From Marinoscillum pacificum (GTDB taxonomy: Bacteria > Bacteroidota > Bacteroidia > Cytophagales > Cyclobacteriaceae): a stretch of DNA of 64,000 bases. The notes beneath the pieces were generated by a model. It made no database searches. It saw nothing but the letters and a program-made list of their open reading frames with translations, and had not been told where the DNA came from. Positions 36,202-44,975 of this stretch are shown piece after piece. The translations under genes and the position numbers were made by a program. The DNA is taken from positions 1-64,000 of the forward strand of contig NZ_JAMZMJ010000005.1 in the NCBI RefSeq assembly GCF_024714495.1. The letters run 5' to 3'. Each line of letters starts with the position of its first letter. Position 1 is the stretch's first letter.

Positions 36202-37488
36202 TTACGCCATTAATGCGCCTGCAATCGCAGCAGTCATCATGGTAGCTAAGGTAGCCGCTACTAAAGCTCTCATTCCAAGCTTAGAGATATTTCCTTGTTG
36301 CGTTGGAGCCATTCCTCCGATCCCTCCTATTTGGATTGCAATTGAACTGAAGTTCGCAAATCCACATAAAGCGTATGTGGCGATGACAACAGACTTAGCG
36401 TTAAGAACTCCTTCAGCAACAAACTCAGACAAACCTAAATAAGCCACAAATTCGTTTACAACCACTTTCTGCCCGAGCAAACTTCCTACCTGGAGTGACT
36501 GATCCCAATCAACACCAATCATGAATGCAAATACTCTAAAGATCTGTCCAAGCAAATACTCTAATGAGAAGCCATCAAAACTACCATCGGTTGAAGATAC
36601 GATGAGTGCATTCAAGCCAGTTACATCTCCAATAGCCATCAGCACATAGTTCACAGCAGCAATTAGCGCAATAAATGCCAATAACATGGCCCCAATGTTT
36701 AGTGCCAATTTCAATCCTTCAGAAGCACCTCTTGCCAATGCATCTACAAGATTTACTCCCATTTGATCCGTTGATACGGTAAGATCAGTGTTGATTTGAT
36801 CTTTATAAAGCTCAGGTAACATGATTTTGGACATCACGATTGCAGCAGGTGCATTCATAATAGAAGCACTTAACAAATAGGCAGCGAATTTCTCCTGAGC
36901 TGCCGGATCGCCTCCTCCGAGAAAAGCTACATATCCTGCTAGCACACCACCTGCTATTGTCGCCATCCCTCCTGTCATCAAACACATCAATTCCGACTTA
37001 GTCATGTTTGGAACAAAAGGTCTTACCAACAATGGAGCTTCAGTCTGACCTAAAAAGATATTTCCTGCAGCAGAAAGTGACTCAGCCCCAGATAATTTCA
37101 TGGTACGAGCCATAATCCAGGCAATTCCCTTTACCACCCACTGCAATACCCCAAGATAATACAGACCGGACGTCAGAGTGGAGAAAAAGATCACGGTCGG
37201 AAGTACCTTAAGAGCAAAAATAAAGCCCAAACTATCGGTATCCATCAGACCTCCAAAAAGGAAGTTTGAGCCTTCATCAGCAAAACTGAGTAATACTACA
37301 AACTTGTTACTCAACCAGCTAAATGCCGCTCTAACAAAACTGATTTGTGTGATTAACAGTCCGAAAATAACTTGCAATCCAACTCCCGTACCTACAAGTC
37401 TCCAATCAATGGATCGTCTGTTAAATGAAAAAGCAAATGCAACCCCAATGATGAATATGAGGCCGATTGCAGCCCTGAAAATGTCCAT
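36202..37488 (-). CDS. NupC-type concentrative nucleoside transporter (CNT family)
   Basis: The 428-residue inner-membrane protein has about ten hydrophobic segments and the CNT signatures GQTEAPLLVRPF in the nucleoside-binding hairpin and SASIMNAPAAIVMSKIM further on. It would import nucleosides with Na+ or H+. It lies nine bases after the bifunctional nuclease gene, as last gene of an etfB-etfA-nuclease-nupC unit, and its 3' end faces a strong terminator. Pairing a nuclease-like protein with nucleoside uptake is suggestive but may be chance. Confidence 0.93.
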   Translation of the reverse strand: MDIFRAAIGLIFIIGVAFAFSFNRRSIDWRLVGTGVGLQVIFGLLITQISFVRAAFSWLSNKFVVLLSFADEGSNFLFGGLMDTDSLGFIFALKVLPTVIFFSTLTSGLYYLGVLQWVVKGIAWIMARTMKLSGAESLSAAGNIFLGQTEAPLLVRPFVPNMTKSELMCLMTGGMATIAGGVLAGYVAFLGGGDPAAQEKFAAYLLSASIMNAPAAIVMSKIMLPELYKDQINTDLTVSTDQMGVNLVDALARGASEGLKLALNIGAMLLAFIALIAAVNYVLMAIGDVTGLNALIVSSTDGSFDGFSLEYLLGQIFRVFAFMIGVDWDQSLQVGSLLGQKVVVNEFVAYLGLSEFVAEGVLNAKSVVIATYALCGFANFSSIAIQIGGIGGMAPTQQGNISKLGMRALVAATLATMMTAAIAGALMA

Positions 37489-37497
37489 TAACTAACT

Positions 37498-38094
37498 TTA
37501 ATTTCGCTTATTGATTTCGTCACGGATTTTGGCTGCTCTTTCATAATCCTCTTGTGCCAATGCATCATCAAGCATTTTATTCAGTTGATCGGAAGGCAGA
37601 TCCTCCATCTTTTTAGCAACCGGTTCCGGTCTGCTAGATTCACTAGACTTTTGCTTCACATCTGTGATCTCCTCCTCTTCGTCCGACAGCACAATACCTG
37701 CCTCGGTGAGTATAGGTTCATTTGTATAAATGTCGACATTGAATCGAAGACCTATGGCGATTGCATCAGAAGGCCTTGCGTCTATTTCGAAGGACTTACC
37801 GTTGCTTTCACATATTATTTTTGCGAAGAATACTCCTTCCTTCAAGTCAGAGATATAGATCTCCTTAATATCGTATCCAAGATTGAATGCGAAGGACTTA
37901 AAAAGATCATGAGTCATAGGTCTATTGGGAGTAATCTTTTCAATCTCTATGGCTATTGCCTGAGCTTCAAACATCCCAATAATAATAGGCAATCTCCTAT
38001 TGGAGCCTACCTCTCCTAATACAAGGGCAAAAGAGCCCGACTGTGACTGACTTGAAGAAAGTCCGAGTATTTCTAGTTTAATCTTATCTGCCAT
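37498..38094 (-). CDS. Bifunctional nuclease (BFN) domain protein with UVR motif
   Basis: The 198-residue protein carries a BFN/DUF151 domain (about 5-135; RRLPIIIGMFEAQAIAIEI and ARPSDAIAIGLRF are typical) and a C-terminal UvrB/UvrC-type helical hairpin (about 165-197, QLNKMLDDALAQEDYERAA). The family name comes from a plant member with DNase/RNase activity; bacterial functions are poorly known. Its start shares one base with the etfA stop (TAATG), so it is translationally coupled to etfA. Confidence 0.9.
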   Translation of the reverse strand: MADKIKLEILGLSSSQSQSGSFALVLGEVGSNRRLPIIIGMFEAQAIAIEIEKITPNRPMTHDLFKSFAFNLGYDIKEIYISDLKEGVFFAKIICESNGKSFEIDARPSDAIAIGLRFNVDIYTNEPILTEAGIVLSDEEEEITDVKQKSSESSRPEPVAKKMEDLPSDQLNKMLDDALAQEDYERAAKIRDEINKRN

Positions 38095-39050
38095 TAACCT
38101 TGCTGTGCTTTAATAGCTTCAGTTAGTTTAGGTACCACCTCAAACGCATCACCAACTACTCCATAGTCAGCTGCTTTAAAAAATGGTGCTTCAGGGTCTT
38201 TGTTGATTACTAAAATATATTTGGAAGAGTTTACTCCAGCTAAGTGCTGAATAGCTCCCGAAATCCCTACTGCAATGTATAAAGAAGGACTCACTTTAAC
38301 ACCTGTTTGTCCAACATGTTCGTGGTGAGGTCTCCAGTCCATGTCTGATACAGGCTTACTACATCCTGTTGCAGCTCCGATTGTCTTCGCTAGCTCTTCG
38401 ATCATTCCCCAGTTTTCAGGACCTTTCAATCCTCTACCACCAGAAACGACCAAATCAGCCTCTGGCAAAAGAATTTCCCCGGTAGCCTTCTCTGTGTTGG
38501 TAACTTTCACTTTGAAATCACCATCATTTTTAGTTGGAGCGAAAGCCTCTACTGATGCTGATCCACCGTCTTCTTTTACTGCTACGGCATTCTTTTTAAG
38601 ACCTAATATCTTTTTATCTCCAGAAAGTGTATTGATTGCAAACGCCTTACCTGTATAAATGCTACACTTCACCTTAAATCCAGATGAAGTATCTGGCAAA
38701 TCAACAACGTTTGTTGCTAATGAAGCACCAGTTTTGATAGCTACTCTTGCTGATACCGGATCTCCTAATGAAGATTTGGCCAAAACCAACAAGTTACTTC
38801 CTTCTTTGTCCATCGCTTCAGCAATCGCTGACGCATAGGCCATAATATTTGGTTGAGCTAAAGAATCATCAGCAACATGAAGCACTTTATTTGCTCCAGC
38901 TGCTCCTATTTTATCAGCTTCACCATCATTCATCGCTCCAAACACGATAGCAGTCACATCACTCTCTACCGATGATGCATAACTAACTGCCTCAAGAGAC
39001 GACTTCTTTACTAATCCTTCTTCTAATTCTACAAATGCTAATGCTGACAT
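38094..39050 (-). CDS. etfA: Electron transfer flavoprotein alpha subunit
   Basis: The 318-residue subunit binds FAD and passes electrons from acyl-CoA and other dehydrogenases to the quinone pool. The C-terminal FAD domain is clear: VVSGGRGLKGPENW, IGAATGCSKPVSDMDW (near residues 225-240), GQTGVKVSPSLYIAVGISGA and a final block with NKDPEAPFFKAADYGVVGD. Its start follows etfB by one base. The pair belongs with fatty-acid or amino-acid oxidation. Confidence 0.97.
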   Translation of the reverse strand: MSALAFVELEEGLVKKSSLEAVSYASSVESDVTAIVFGAMNDGEADKIGAAGANKVLHVADDSLAQPNIMAYASAIAEAMDKEGSNLLVLAKSSLGDPVSARVAIKTGASLATNVVDLPDTSSGFKVKCSIYTGKAFAINTLSGDKKILGLKKNAVAVKEDGGSASVEAFAPTKNDGDFKVKVTNTEKATGEILLPEADLVVSGGRGLKGPENWGMIEELAKTIGAATGCSKPVSDMDWRPHHEHVGQTGVKVSPSLYIAVGISGAIQHLAGVNSSKYILVINKDPEAPFFKAADYGVVGDAFEVVPKLTEAIKAQQG

Positions 39051-39051
39051 C

Positions 39052-39789
39052 TTACAATACTTTTGCTTCGTTCTTCAATAGGTTTACTAGTTCACCCAGG
39101 TTATCTGGATCGATGAGTTTCACATCTCCTTTTGCTGGAGGCATTTCAAACACTTCCACTTTTACAGGAGCTTCGTCGCCAGTTGGCTCTACTACGTTTA
39201 GGGGTTTTGTACGTGCAGACATGATTCCTCTCATATTAGGAATTTTCCATTCAGCGATAGGTTCCTGACATCCAGCAACGAATGGCAAATCAAGCTCCAT
39301 GAACTCTTTACCACCTTCTATTTCTCTTTGAATTCTAGCTGTAGATCCTTCTATATCTAAAACCATCACAGGAGAAACAGATGGCAAGCCCATCAACTCA
39401 CCAACCATACTGTGAACCTGACCTCCGTTGAAGTCAATTGACTCTCGTCCCATCAAGATCAAATCATATGACCCCTCTTGAGCAACTTTAGCAATTTGTT
39501 TTGCTACAAAGAATGCATCTGTCGGAAATGCATTTACACGGATAGCGTCATCAGCACCAATTGCCAATGCTTTTCTGATTGTTGGTTCAGTTTCAGCTTC
39601 ACCTACATTCAATACCGTGATTGATCCACCATTTACTTCTTTTAATTCAACTGCTCTGGCTAGCGCATAATCATCGTATGGTCCGATGATGTATTGCACT
39701 CCAGTTTTGTCAAATTTGGTGTTGTTATCCGTAAAGGAAATCTTTGACGTTGTATCCGGAACGTGCGTTATACAAACAAGTATTTTCAT
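39052..39789 (-). CDS. etfB: Electron transfer flavoprotein beta subunit
   Basis: The 245-residue beta subunit holds AMP and forms the ETF heterodimer with the alpha chain. Family traits are the N-terminal MKILVCITHVPDTTSKISF, the NPYDEYAVE-like block here as GPYDDYALARAVELKE, the RESIDFNGGQVHSMVGELMG signature and the C-terminal extension. It is the first gene of a minus-strand operon of four and is divergent from the small TPR gene across 77 bases. Confidence 0.97.
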   Translation of the reverse strand: MKILVCITHVPDTTSKISFTDNNTKFDKTGVQYIIGPYDDYALARAVELKEVNGGSITVLNVGEAETEPTIRKALAIGADDAIRVNAFPTDAFFVAKQIAKVAQEGSYDLILMGRESIDFNGGQVHSMVGELMGLPSVSPVMVLDIEGSTARIQREIEGGKEFMELDLPFVAGCQEPIAEWKIPNMRGIMSARTKPLNVVEPTGDEAPVKVEVFEMPPAKGDVKLIDPDNLGELVNLLKNEAKVL

Positions 39790-39866
39790 AAAATTTATGG
39801 GAAAATATGGCTTATTAAATTTGCTTTCGAAGTTAGCTAAATATACACTAAATAAAAACCAGTGAA

Positions 39867-40190
39867 ATGAATCCAGATAGAGTAAAACAACTCGAAAAGT
39901 TTCTTCAGGAAGATCCTAACGACGCTTTCTCCAAATATGCCCTTGCACTGGAATACCTTCCTACTAATAAACTGAAAACAGAAGAATTGTTTGATGATCT
40001 TCTCAAAAATCATCCAGATTATATCGGGACCTATTACCATGCTGCAGCTCTTCATGCAGAGCTAGGCAATTTGGAAAAGGCAGAGGCAATCTATCAGACC
40101 GGCATAGAAAAAGCACAAGTCTTGAAGGAATCACATGCTCTCAGGGAGCTTCAAACGGCTTTTACCAACTTCCAATTTGAGAACGATTAG
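39867..40190 (+). CDS. Small TPR protein
   Basis: The 107-residue protein consists of about two tetratricopeptide repeats (residues 1-35 with PNDAFSKYALALEYL, and 45-85 with YIGTYYHAAALHAELGNLEK) and a C-terminal helix. It has no signal or membrane segment. TPRs mediate protein contacts; the partner is unknown. It starts 77 bases from the divergent etfB and precedes the histidine kinase gene by 115 bases. Confidence 0.8.
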   Translation: MNPDRVKQLEKFLQEDPNDAFSKYALALEYLPTNKLKTEELFDDLLKNHPDYIGTYYHAAALHAELGNLEKAEAIYQTGIEKAQVLKESHALRELQTAFTNFQFEND

Positions 40191-40305
40191 GCATTTCCCC
40201 TATAATGCTACGGGATTCGCCACTTTTTAGAATAGCGGACTATACTCATGTATGGCAACAGTTGACTTACGACATTTGTAACTGTAACGTCTAATTAAAG
40301 CTCAC

Positions 40306-41607
40306 ATGGAACTAACTATTAAGTCGCTTGAAATTAACTGGGTACAAATTTTCCTATTGGCAGGAGGGTTATCATTTATCGCATTCATGATCGGTCGTGC
40401 TACTGAATACATTAGCAATCGTAATGAAATCAAAAGTGCAAAAGACAGCCTGAAATATTCGCAGCTCAAAACCAAACGTGATATCGAAGAAAAGGACAAT
40501 TTCTTATCCAAGATGAGTCATGAAATCAGAACTCCCATGAACGGAATCATTGGTTTAATCTCTCAAATCTTAGACACAGAACTGGATGAAAAACAAAGAA
40601 AGTTCTTAGAAGCTGCCAATTATTCAGCAAATACACTACATGCACTAATCAATCAAATTCTTGATTTAAGTAAGATCAATGCTGGCAAGTTGACTTTGGA
40701 AAATATTGAGTTTAACCCAATAGAAACTATTGAAGCTGCCGTAAATACTTTCCAACCAAACGCACAGAAAAAGGGAATTAGTGTCAAATCCTTTATTCAT
40801 ATGAACTTCCCAAAAACAGTTAAGGGAGACCCTGTAAGGCTGACTCAAATATTAATGAATCTGATCAGTAATGCAGTAAAATTCACTAACGAAGGTGGAG
40901 TAGATGTAGTCGCCAAATCTGTAAAAAATGATGATGGCTATCGATTGGCTATTGAAGTGAATGATACGGGAAGAGGAATTCCTCAAGACAAGATAAAAGA
41001 CATCTTTACGCCATATGATCAGGGAGGAACGGAGACAGCTCGACTATATGGTGGCACCGGTTTAGGCCTTAATATTTCAAAACAGCTGGTTGAAATGTAC
41101 GGAGGATCACTAGAAGTAAGCAGTAAACTTGGTGAAGGAACTAGCTTCAAATTTGAAGTACAATTAAACAAATCTCCTAACGACAACTATCAACTAATTA
41201 AGCCGTCTAGTCCTAAAGTCAATCTTTCAAAAATGAGAATTCTTCTGGCAGAAGATAACTACATCAATCAAATGGTAGTAAAGTCAATTCTAGACAATTA
41301 TGAAGTGGAGTTGGATGTAGTGGAAAATGGCCAGGAAGTAATTGACGCCATTTATAAAAAGAACTATGATGTTATTCTGATGGATATTCAAATGCCTATC
41401 ATGAATGGTTTAGATGCTGCCAGCTTTATTCGCAACAACAATGACGGACCGAATAAAAGCGTAAGAATCATTGCATTAACAGCATCTGTCCTTAAAGAAG
41501 ATATAGATTCTTGTGTTCAGGCAGGGATGGACGAATACCTGGCTAAACCATTTAAGCCTAATGAGCTACTTGAAAAAATTACTGGAGATATCAGGTTAAC
41601 TGCTTAG
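40306..41607 (+). CDS. Hybrid histidine kinase without sensor domain
   Basis: The 433-residue protein has one N-terminal membrane helix (about 12-31), a HisKA domain with the phosphoacceptor H72 (FLSKMSHEIRTPMNGI), a HATPase domain (N-box NLISNAVKF, G1 NDTGRGIP, G2 GGTGLGLNISK) and a C-terminal receiver with D360 (ILMDIQMPIMNG) and K414 (EYLAKPF). No periplasmic, PAS or HAMP sensor is present, so the signal may come through the membrane helix or a partner. The output is also unclear, as no DNA-binding domain or separate regulator is adjacent. Its last four bases overlap the converging dehydrogenase gene. Confidence 0.94.
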   Translation: MELTIKSLEINWVQIFLLAGGLSFIAFMIGRATEYISNRNEIKSAKDSLKYSQLKTKRDIEEKDNFLSKMSHEIRTPMNGIIGLISQILDTELDEKQRKFLEAANYSANTLHALINQILDLSKINAGKLTLENIEFNPIETIEAAVNTFQPNAQKKGISVKSFIHMNFPKTVKGDPVRLTQILMNLISNAVKFTNEGGVDVVAKSVKNDDGYRLAIEVNDTGRGIPQDKIKDIFTPYDQGGTETARLYGGTGLGLNISKQLVEMYGGSLEVSSKLGEGTSFKFEVQLNKSPNDNYQLIKPSSPKVNLSKMRILLAEDNYINQMVVKSILDNYEVELDVVENGQEVIDAIYKKNYDVILMDIQMPIMNGLDAASFIRNNNDGPNKSVRIIALTASVLKEDIDSCVQAGMDEYLAKPFKPNELLEKITGDIRLTA

Positions 41608-42593
41608 AACTTAAGCACAGTTTTACCAAACTGCTCGGTATTGACCATAGACTTAATTGCATCAATACCTTCGGTAAAACCATAAACCTTATCAACAGAA
41701 GGAATTATCTCATGGTTGGAAACGAACTCGATCATTTGTTTGAATTCAGAATCATTGCCCATGGTTGACCCTTCTAAGGTAATCTGTGACCAGAAAAGTC
41801 TAAATAAATCCAGGCCGTCGGTTTTACCAGTAGTACTACCATAAACAACGATTTTACCACCAGGTTTAACCAATCGCAAGTAATCATTGATGGCATTTCC
41901 ACCAGCACTATCTATAACCGCATCGAATTTACCAACAACTTGAGCAGCCTGTTTTACCCAATCAGCGTCACCATAGTTAAATAAACCAGCAGCTCCCAGG
42001 GATTGTGCTTTGTCCAGCTTTTCCTGGCTACTGCTGTTCACATATACTTCTGCACCGGCCGATACCGCAAACATTAAAGCAAAATGTGACACTCCTCCTC
42101 CTATACCAGTAACTAAAACTTTATCCCCTTTTTTAACTTTAGCTTTCGTAAATACTGCTCTAAAGGCAGTGAGACCAGCTAAAGGAATTGCTGCTCCTTC
42201 CTCATCTGATAGATGCTCTGGCTTAAGAATAAGTCTATCCTCCGGAACCACAAGATATTCCGCCATTGTACCATCCAAAGGTGTCCCCAGTATTGTGTAA
42301 GCACTTGACTGAACCGCAGGATTATCACCCCAATTCTGATTTGGGTTGAGCAACACTGTTTTACCTTTCCAATCAGCACTTCCTTCAACTACTTCGCCAC
42401 ATCCATCAGAACCCAAAGTAGTCTGATGTTGTATACCTGGATATTTTCCTACAGAAATCCAGTAATCACGACGATTTAGTGCTGCTGCTTTCATCTTGAC
42501 AAGACAATAGCCATCCCTGATTTCAGGAATGGCCTTATTGATCATTTCAAGAGAGAACATGCCATCTATGGCATTAACAACAAGAGCTTTCAT
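41604..42593 (-). CDS. Zinc-binding-type dehydrogenase / quinone oxidoreductase (MDR family)
   Basis: The 329-residue protein has a GroES-like N-terminal domain (about 22-130) and a Rossmann domain with VLVTGIGGGVSHFALMFA (about residues 157-174) binding NAD(P)H. Structural-zinc cysteines are absent, which places it nearer the quinone-reductase side of the medium-chain family. The substrate is unknown. It follows dnaB by 35 bases on the same strand and may be co-transcribed. Confidence 0.88.
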   Translation of the reverse strand: MKALVVNAIDGMFSLEMINKAIPEIRDGYCLVKMKAAALNRRDYWISVGKYPGIQHQTTLGSDGCGEVVEGSADWKGKTVLLNPNQNWGDNPAVQSSAYTILGTPLDGTMAEYLVVPEDRLILKPEHLSDEEGAAIPLAGLTAFRAVFTKAKVKKGDKVLVTGIGGGVSHFALMFAVSAGAEVYVNSSSQEKLDKAQSLGAAGLFNYGDADWVKQAAQVVGKFDAVIDSAGGNAINDYLRLVKPGGKIVVYGSTTGKTDGLDLFRLFWSQITLEGSTMGNDSEFKQMIEFVSNHEIIPSVDKVYGFTEGIDAIKSMVNTEQFGKTVLKF

Positions 42594-42628
42594 ATTGGGG
42601 TGTTTTGAATGTTGTTTAATTTCAGATT

Positions 42629-44182
42629 TTAGAATGGCATTCCATCACCACCTCCGCCACCGCCATCGTTACCGTTGGCCTTACTTGGTAGTGTAATAGT
42701 AAAGTCAGAATTACCTCCACCACCTGATGGGAATGAGTGACCATATGTATCACCGCCTCCACCTGACATTGGAGCATCCAAATCCTCAAATTTGGTGTAT
42801 TTACCAATGAATTTAAGCGGCACATCCTCCAACTTACCGTGACGGTTTTTAGCGATGATAACGATACCCTGACCTTGAAGCGGCATACCATTTTCATCCT
42901 GAGTGATACCGTAGTATTCCGGACGATACAGGAACATTACCATATCGGCATCCTGCTCAATAGAACCTGATTCCCTCAAATCCGAAAGCTGCGGACGCTT
43001 ATCTCCTCCTCTAGTCTCCACAGCCCGGCTCAACTGGGACAGGGCAATCACCGGAACATTCAGCTCCTTGGCAATCATTTTCAAGGATCGAGATATCTGC
43101 GCGATCTCTTGCTCACGGTTACCGCCTGCACTCGAATCACCAGACATCAACTGCAAGTAGTCAATTACAAGAATTGAAACTCCATGCTGAGCTACCAATC
43201 GTCTAGCTTTTGCCCGAAGTTCCAGTATACTCAAACCTGGTGTATCATCAATAAAGATTGGTGCTTGTGACAACTTACTAGTCTTACTGATCAACTGCTG
43301 CCACTCATAACCTTCCAGATTTCCTTTTCTTAGCTTATCAGATTCTAATTCAGCTTCCCCGGAAACCATCCTGTGAACCAACTGAACAGAGGACATCTCC
43401 AAAGAGAAAATAGCTACCGGAATATTGAAATCCACTGCTGCATTTCGCAATGCGGATACTACGAAAGCGGTCTTACCCATACCTGGACGAGCCGCGATAA
43501 TAATTAAATCCGAACGCTGGAATCCTGATGTGTTTCTATCCAGAGCTGTAAACCCTGAAGGAATACCTGTTAAACCATCAGATTGATTTTTACGCTCCTC
43601 AATCTCCTGAATGGCCTGATGCATTAAGGCACTCATGTTATCGAAGTTCTTCCGAATGTTTGATTCAGATACATCGAAAAGAGATTGCTGTGCTTTATCT
43701 AGTAAATCGAAAACATCTTTAGTGTCTTCATAGGCATCACTGGTGATCTCAGTAGATATCTGGATCAACTGACGCTTGATAGATTGCTCGGAGATAATAC
43801 GAGCATGATATTCAATATTGGCTGCTGAGTTAACTTTTGTAGTCAACTCCGAAACGTAATACGCCCCTCCTACCAATTCTAATTTTCCAAGCTTTCGAAG
43901 CTGATGAACTACAGTTTTAATGTCAACTGGTTCACTATTGTTGAATAGGTGAACAATAGCTTCGAAAATGAACCTGTTGGCATCTTTGTAAAAGCTTTCA
44001 GGCTTTAAGATCTCAATCACATCGGTCAGGGCGTCACGCTCCAACATCAATGCACCTAACACTGCCTCCTCTAACTCAATGGCCTGAGGTGGCATTTTAC
44101 CGAGTTGTCTGGACAAATCGGTGCCTGCATTACGTCTGGTTTTCGTATTGCCTTTAAAAGTTGATGGGTTATTTCCTTCCAT
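42629..44182 (-). CDS. dnaB: Replicative DNA helicase DnaB
   Basis: The 517-residue hexameric helicase unwinds DNA at the replication fork. It has the N-terminal primase-contact domain (about 28-130, with PPQAIELEEAVLGALM), a linker and a RecA-type C-domain with Walker A ARPGMGKTAF, Walker B ILVIDYLQLM and the DnaB motif FSLEMSSVQLVHRM. It carries an extra tail of about 45 residues of mostly Gly, Ser and Asp beyond the helicase core. There is no intein. It is the first gene of its unit, with a good promoter 20 bases upstream. Confidence 0.97.
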   Translation of the reverse strand: MEGNNPSTFKGNTKTRRNAGTDLSRQLGKMPPQAIELEEAVLGALMLERDALTDVIEILKPESFYKDANRFIFEAIVHLFNNSEPVDIKTVVHQLRKLGKLELVGGAYYVSELTTKVNSAANIEYHARIISEQSIKRQLIQISTEITSDAYEDTKDVFDLLDKAQQSLFDVSESNIRKNFDNMSALMHQAIQEIEERKNQSDGLTGIPSGFTALDRNTSGFQRSDLIIIAARPGMGKTAFVVSALRNAAVDFNIPVAIFSLEMSSVQLVHRMVSGEAELESDKLRKGNLEGYEWQQLISKTSKLSQAPIFIDDTPGLSILELRAKARRLVAQHGVSILVIDYLQLMSGDSSAGGNREQEIAQISRSLKMIAKELNVPVIALSQLSRAVETRGGDKRPQLSDLRESGSIEQDADMVMFLYRPEYYGITQDENGMPLQGQGIVIIAKNRHGKLEDVPLKFIGKYTKFEDLDAPMSGGGGDTYGHSFPSGGGGNSDFTITLPSKANGNDGGGGGGDGMPF

Positions 44183-44201
44183 GTGAAAAGTATATCGAAA
44201 G

Positions 44202-44233
44202 CAAACCTAGCATAACTAATTATGATGTCTAAA
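44202..44233 (-). promoter_or_regulatory. Promoter of dnaB
   Basis: On the minus strand TAGGTTTG (44209-44202) matches the -7 element TANNTTTG exactly, with TTTA (44233-44230) 20 bases upstream as -33. The predicted start is about 12 bases before the ATG at 44182. Confidence 0.55.
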
Positions 44234-44323
44234 GAACTAATCACCAACTTTTAAACACATATAATGTGGATAAATTTTTGTGATGATTACCTTGTTTTTA
44301 AACGCGTCATAATGGTCTAAAAG

Positions 44324-44354
44324 TTTGGCTCCCCCTCAAATTCTTTTATTTTTG
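44324..44354 (+). promoter_or_regulatory. Promoter of the Mpl-like/exonuclease pair
   Basis: A full match to the Bacteroidota promoter: TTTG (44324-44327), 19-base spacer, TATTTTTG (44347-44354), about 18 bases before the start at 44373. Confidence 0.65.
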
Positions 44355-44372
44355 AGCTATACGTAACAACCC

Positions 44373-44975
44373 ATGCAAATAAACACTGATCTCTTAAAGA
44401 ATAAACAGAGAATATATATAGGTGGCAATCACGGAGTTAAGAAGATTTACAATCTCACTAAACACGTTTTGACCGCTATTGGCAAACCTGCAGACTTCTT
44501 TGCTGTTGGCGAAGAAAACGAATTAACAGATGCTCCAATCGTAATAATCAAAGGTGGAGATGAGTTAGAAAATGGAAAAGCCGTTTTTCATCAATTAGAT
44601 ATTCATATTCTTTTAATTCATCGCATAGACGAAGATGTTCCTGAGCCTTACAAGTCTTTTGAAGAATACATCAGCCAATTCGAATCACTAGCTGACAATT
44701 TACCTAAAGCAGGCACTTTCCTATTTTTTGAAGGAGATAATGTGGCTACATTGATGGGTAAAAAGGAGCGTGAAGATGTTCGAAACATCGAATATACTGC
44801 TCTTCCGGTAGACACCCTGGAGGATGGCTACAACTTCCTTTTCGGCTCTGAAAGAATAAAAGTAGCAAGTACAAGCAAACGATTCCCGGCACATGCAGCT
44901 GGAGCCAAAGCACTTCTTAACAGAATTGGAGTGTCTGATGCTAAGTTTTATGATGCTTTAAAAACCTTTTCATGA
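44373..44975 (+). CDS. Degenerate Mur-ligase (Mpl)-like central-domain protein
   Basis: The 200-residue product resembles only the central domain of Mpl, the ligase that recycles muropeptides. Order of similarity: IYIGGNHG (ligase GGxHGKTT), PADFFAVGE, APIVIIKGGDEL (ligase EGDEY), SFEEYISQFESLADNLPKAG, and GAKALLNRIGVSDAKFYDA near the end. The P-loop Lys-Thr is replaced (GNHGVKK), the catalytic Glu of EGDEY is shifted to KGGDE, and the N-terminal UDP-binding and C-terminal domains are missing. It is therefore probably not a ligase; it may bind a ligand or regulate Mpl. The gene is intact, has a good promoter, and overlaps the exonuclease gene by four bases. The assignment is from remembered Mpl patterns, not from a search. 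Confidence 0.7.
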   Translation: MQINTDLLKNKQRIYIGGNHGVKKIYNLTKHVLTAIGKPADFFAVGEENELTDAPIVIIKGGDELENGKAVFHQLDIHILLIHRIDEDVPEPYKSFEEYISQFESLADNLPKAGTFLFFEGDNVATLMGKKEREDVRNIEYTALPVDTLEDGYNFLFGSERIKVASTSKRFPAHAAGAKALLNRIGVSDAKFYDALKTFS

